Source of the DNA: Anaerofustis stercorihominis
GTDB lineage: Bacteria; Bacillota; Clostridia; Eubacteriales; Anaerofustaceae
Length of the DNA stretch: 64,000 nt
Assembly (NCBI GenBank): GCA_015058295.1
Contig: SVCP01000005.1
Location: 1 to 64,000 of the forward strand
Direction: 5' to 3'
A program made the translations under genes and the position numbers. The notes under the pieces were generated by a model. That model made no database searches, had not been told where the DNA came from, and worked only from the letters and a program-made list of their open reading frames with translations. Position 1 is the first letter of the stretch; the number at the start of each line of letters is the position of its first letter. This document shows, piece by piece, positions 61,722 through 64,000 of this stretch.

Positions 61722-62984
61722 ATGAAATTATCGATCACTACTTTAGGCTGTAAAGTCAACGTATACGACTCTGAGAGCATTGCTTCGGAGCTTATAAATG
61801 CAGGGTTTGAGTATGCGCACGAAGACGAAGAAGCCGATGTGTATATAGTAAATACCTGTGCGGTAACCAACGAAAGTGAGAGAAAGTGCCGCCAGCTTAT
61901 AAGAAAACTTCATTCACAGCACGAAAATGCACTTATTGTCGTTACGGGATGTTATTCCGAGACCCGCAGGGAAGATATTGAAAATATAGAAGGTGTTGGT
62001 ATAATTACAGGGACAACCGACCGTGCGATGACAGCCGGGTTGATACTCAGGCATTTCGGAATTGAATCAGACAGAAATGATGATGGTGAATTCACTGCTG
62101 TCACATCATTCGAGGGACGTACAAGAGCGGTTATAAAAGTTCAGGACGGCTGCAAGATGTTCTGCAAATACTGCATAATTCCGTATGCGAGAAACAAAAT
62201 GAGCTCTGCAGAATGCAGGGATGTTATCTCTCAGGTAAAAGAAATAATAAACGGCGGATTCCGCGAAATAACACTTACGGGAATTCATCTTGCCTCATAT
62301 CGTGACAGCGAAGGAAATAAGCTCATAGACCTTATCGAAAAAATTGATAAAGAGACAGATATCGAAAGAATGAGGCTCGGATCTCTCGAACCAAGGCTTC
62401 TGAGCGAAGAGTTTCTTATGCGTCTGAGAAATGTACGGAGCTTCTGTCCGCATTTTCATCTGTCACTGCAGAGCGGAAGTTCCGTTACGCTGAAACGAAT
62501 GGGAAGACATTATTCTGCGGAAGAATATTCTGAGATCGTAACCCGTCTCAGAAGATATTTCCCCGAAAGCACCATAACCACCGATGTTATAGTCGGCTTT
62601 CCCGGTGAGAGCGAAGAGGACTTTGCGGAAAGCATGGATTTTGTGGAAAATATAGCATTTTCACATGTTCATGTGTTCCCGTACTCTCCGAAAAAAGGAA
62701 CTCCTGCCCATGACTACGACGGGCAGATCACACAGAAAGAAAAAAAATCGAGAGTTGCACGGATGAGCGAAGCTTCCTTCAGAGGACGGGAAAAAGCCCT
62801 TTCGGAAATGACGGGTAACAGCTACAAAGTATTGTTCGAGGAACGAAACAATGAAGGCCTCTGGGTCGGCTACAGTGAAAACTATGTGTTGTTTGCAGTC
62901 CGCAGTGAAGAAGACCTCTCGAATAAAATTTGTGATACAAAGGCGTTAAAAGTGTGTAAGGAATATATTTTCGGGGAAATCTGA
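61722..62984 (+). CDS. mtaB: tRNA t6A37 methylthiotransferase MtaB
   Basis: A 420-aa radical SAM enzyme. N-terminal UPF0004 domain KLSITTLGCKVNVYDSES with Cys cluster (NTCAVTNESERKCRQLIR; TGCYSE), radical SAM motif GCKMFCKYCIIPYARNK (about 144-160), and a C-terminal TRAM-like region. It converts t6A37 to ms2t6A37 in tRNA. CKVN rather than CQMN distinguishes MtaB from MiaB. Start at 61722 is preceded by TTGGAGAG. Confidence 0.95.
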   Translation: MKLSITTLGCKVNVYDSESIASELINAGFEYAHEDEEADVYIVNTCAVTNESERKCRQLIRKLHSQHENALIVVTGCYSETRREDIENIEGVGIITGTTDRAMTAGLILRHFGIESDRNDDGEFTAVTSFEGRTRAVIKVQDGCKMFCKYCIIPYARNKMSSAECRDVISQVKEIINGGFREITLTGIHLASYRDSEGNKLIDLIEKIDKETDIERMRLGSLEPRLLSEEFLMRLRNVRSFCPHFHLSLQSGSSVTLKRMGRHYSAEEYSEIVTRLRRYFPESTITTDVIVGFPGESEEDFAESMDFVENIAFSHVHVFPYSPKKGTPAHDYDGQITQKEKKSRVARMSEASFRGREKALSEMTGNSYKVLFEERNNEGLWVGYSENYVLFAVRSEEDLSNKICDTKALKVCKEYIFGEI

Positions 62985-63013
62985 TTGATTTTTACATTTT
63001 GTTGTGGTATATT
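62985..63013 (+). promoter_or_regulatory. Promoter of the HIT gene
   Basis: TTGATT (62985-62990) directly after the mtaB stop, 17-bp spacer, TATATT (63008-63013). Confidence 0.68.
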
Positions 63014-63045
63014 CTCCTTGTAAAAAGTATGTTCAGGAGGAAATC

Positions 63046-63387
63046 ATGAGCGATTGTTTATTCTGCAAGATAGCAAATAAAGAAATTCCTTCGGAAATAG
63101 TATATGAAGACAACAGAGTCATTGCTTTTAAGGATATAGCTCCTCAGGCACCGGTTCATATTATCGTTATTCCTATCGAACATTTTGACTGTGTACTGAA
63201 TGTTCCCGCAGGAAACGATATTATTTCTCATATACATTCTGTCATCAACAGACTTGCGATCAAATACGACCTTGCACAGAAAGGTTTCAGAATCGTAAAC
63301 AACTGCGGAGACGACGGAGGACAATCCGTAAAACATCTGCACTACCACCTTATTGGCGGCAGGGCGATGGGCTGGCCGCCGGGTTGA
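63046..63387 (+). CDS. HIT-family protein (HinT-like nucleotidyl hydrolase)
   Basis: A 113-aa protein with CLFCKIANKEIPSEIVYEDNRV at the N-terminus and the histidine triad KHLHYHLIGG (about 97-106). HinT hydrolyses AMP-lysine type phosphoramidates. CAGGAGGAA precedes the ATG at 63046. Confidence 0.96.
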   Translation: MSDCLFCKIANKEIPSEIVYEDNRVIAFKDIAPQAPVHIIVIPIEHFDCVLNVPAGNDIISHIHSVINRLAIKYDLAQKGFRIVNNCGDDGGQSVKHLHYHLIGGRAMGWPPG

Positions 63388-63427
63388 TGGACAGAAATAA
63401 AAATATGAAAAAAATATTCTGTAAATC

Positions 63428-63455
63428 TTGACTTATAAAAAAAGTCTGATATAAT
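63428..63455 (+). promoter_or_regulatory. Promoter of rpsU
   Basis: TTGACT (63428-63433), 16-bp spacer, TATAAT (63450-63455). Confidence 0.75.
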
Positions 63456-63513
63456 TATAAGGTGTATTAATTCATATGCAAACTAAATCCCACAGTAGAG
63501 GGGAGGGTAGGAT

Positions 63514-63693
63514 ATGTCAGAAGTTAAAGTCAGAGAAGGCGAATCTTTGGAAAGCGCCCTTAAGAGATTTAAGAAAAAGACTGCACTCGCAGGCATAATG
63601 TCAGAAATGAGAAAAAGAGAACATTATGAAAAGCCGAGTGTAAAGAGAAAGAAAAAACAGGAAGCTGCAAGAAAAAAAAGAAATAAAAGATAA
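63514..63693 (+). CDS. rpsU: Ribosomal protein S21
   Basis: A 59-aa basic protein, [20 protein letters not shown] at the start and a highly basic C-terminus. GAGGGGAGGG lies upstream of the ATG. rpsU-yqeY order is typical in Firmicutes, with a terminator between. Confidence 0.96.
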   Translation: MSEVKVREGESLESALKRFKKKTALAGIMSEMRKREHYEKPSVKRKKKQEAARKKRNKR

Positions 63694-63705
63694 TAGCTTC
63701 TCATA

Positions 63706-63729
63706 CCTCCCGATTCCGGGAGGTTTTTT
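63706..63729 (+). terminator. Terminator between rpsU and yqeY
   Basis: CCTCCCG (63706-63712) pairs with CGGGAGG (63717-63723), then six T. Confidence 0.83.
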
Positions 63730-63769
63730 CGTTGAAAAAATAATAAATTAATTATAACGGAGCATATAA

Positions 63770-64000
63770 ATGAGTATAAAAGAAAGATTGCAGGCAGAAT
63801 TGAAAACAGCCATGAAAGAACATGATGCTATTCTTAAAAACGTGGTAAATCTTGTCAGGGCCGCTATTCTGCAGTATGAAAAAGACAACAAAACAGAAGC
63901 TGATGAAGAAAAGATCGTTGAACTTATTTCAAAACAGGTTAAACAGAGAAGAGATGCTCTTGCTGATTTTGAAAAAGCAGGCAGAGAAGATCTTATCAGC
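63770..64000 (+). CDS. yqeY: GatB/YqeY domain protein (3' end outside window)
   Basis: 77 codons of a small helical protein: MSIKERLQAELKTAMKEHDA, then VVNLVRAAILQYEKDNKTEADEEKIVELISKQVKQRRDALADFEKAGR, matching the YqeY family related to the tail of GatB. It may act with tRNA. Cut by the window edge (full length about 148 aa expected). ACGGAG precedes the ATG. Confidence 0.93.
   Translation, partial: MSIKERLQAELKTAMKEHDAILKNVVNLVRAAILQYEKDNKTEADEEKIVELISKQVKQRRDALADFEKAGREDLIS

Noticed and set aside
1-64000. tRNA, rRNA, CRISPR, prophage or insertion-sequence genes
   Set aside because: No T-arm type motifs in tRNA context, no regular spacer arrays, no transposase, integrase or phage structural proteins were seen on reading both strands.

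Overview
This 64-kb window comes from a low-to-moderate GC Gram-positive genome, most likely an anaerobic, endospore-forming member of the Clostridia. The evidence is direct: a GerA-family germinant-receptor subunit is cut by the left edge, spoVAC-spoVAD-spoVAE are present, IspH is fused to ribosomal protein S1 (typical of clostridia), and there are strong AGGAGG ribosome binding sites, TTGACA-17-TATAAT promoters and an anaerobic redox gene set (4Fe-4S proteins, flavodoxin-rubredoxin fusion, corrinoid-type UroD methyltransferase homologue, acetate kinase, HypAB). I cannot name the genus. The window is mostly chromosomal housekeeping; I see no prophage, insertion sequence, CRISPR array, rRNA or tRNA gene.

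Layout. 1-2.7 kb: gerA fragment, a cloverleaf-shaped DNA repeat, and an nfeD-stomatin operon (minus). 2.8-7.9 kb: c-di-AMP/cell-wall operon cdaA-cdaR-FAD protein-glmM. 7.9-11.7 kb: QueG-like Fe-S protein, serpin, GPH-type sugar transporter. 11.7-15.3 kb (minus): an AT-rich GTPase gene, a 42-aa membrane peptide, and an Fe-S protein-hypA-hypB operon. 15.5-19.3 kb: small anchored protein, then cmk-plsC-ispH/rpsA. 19.5-22.9 kb: large repeat-containing surface protein and MscS. 23.0-25.1 kb (minus): ogt-pncC-recA with a LexA-type box at recA. 25.3-31.7 kb: PPOX protein, duplicated-domain lipoprotein with ApbE, DUF1622, UroD-like methyltransferase, flavodoxin-rubredoxin, ackA.

31.9-39.0 kb: rpmF, plsX, two tandem acyl carrier proteins, rnc, smc, ftsY, a classic lipid/RNA/chromosome cluster. 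39.2-41.7 kb: a polar amino acid ABC transporter with ARG-box-like sites, matching a perfect ARG-box-like site on the argG promoter at 52.2 kb; arginine supply is therefore a theme here. 41.9-43.2 kb: infC (ATT start)-rpmI-rplT behind a leader with an attenuator-like terminator. 43.2-46.1 kb (minus): alpha/beta hydrolase and spoVA genes. 46.3-52.1 kb: small paralogous membrane proteins, a lipoprotein, a FliB-type lysine methylase, efp, and the TIGR03936/TIGR03960 radical-SAM pair. 52.2-56.7 kb: argG, an HTH regulator and unknown proteins. 56.7-61.6 kb (minus): RlmL-like methyltransferase, uvrB, a nucleotide-fold protein, lspA, DUF308-like membrane protein. 61.7-64 kb: mtaB, HIT protein, rpsU, yqeY (cut by the right edge).

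The most unusual signals are non-coding. Three intergenic copies of a dispersed palindromic element (near 41.7, 53.5 and 55.5 kb) keep short consensus blocks while the paired arms vary but still pair, and two copies are bracketed by duplicated terminator hairpins. A near-perfect three-armed cloverleaf lies at 1.1 kb. Other points are a strong hairpin just before rnc, a likely leaderless mRNA at 52.06 kb, and an internal ribosome binding site at the IspH/S1 junction.
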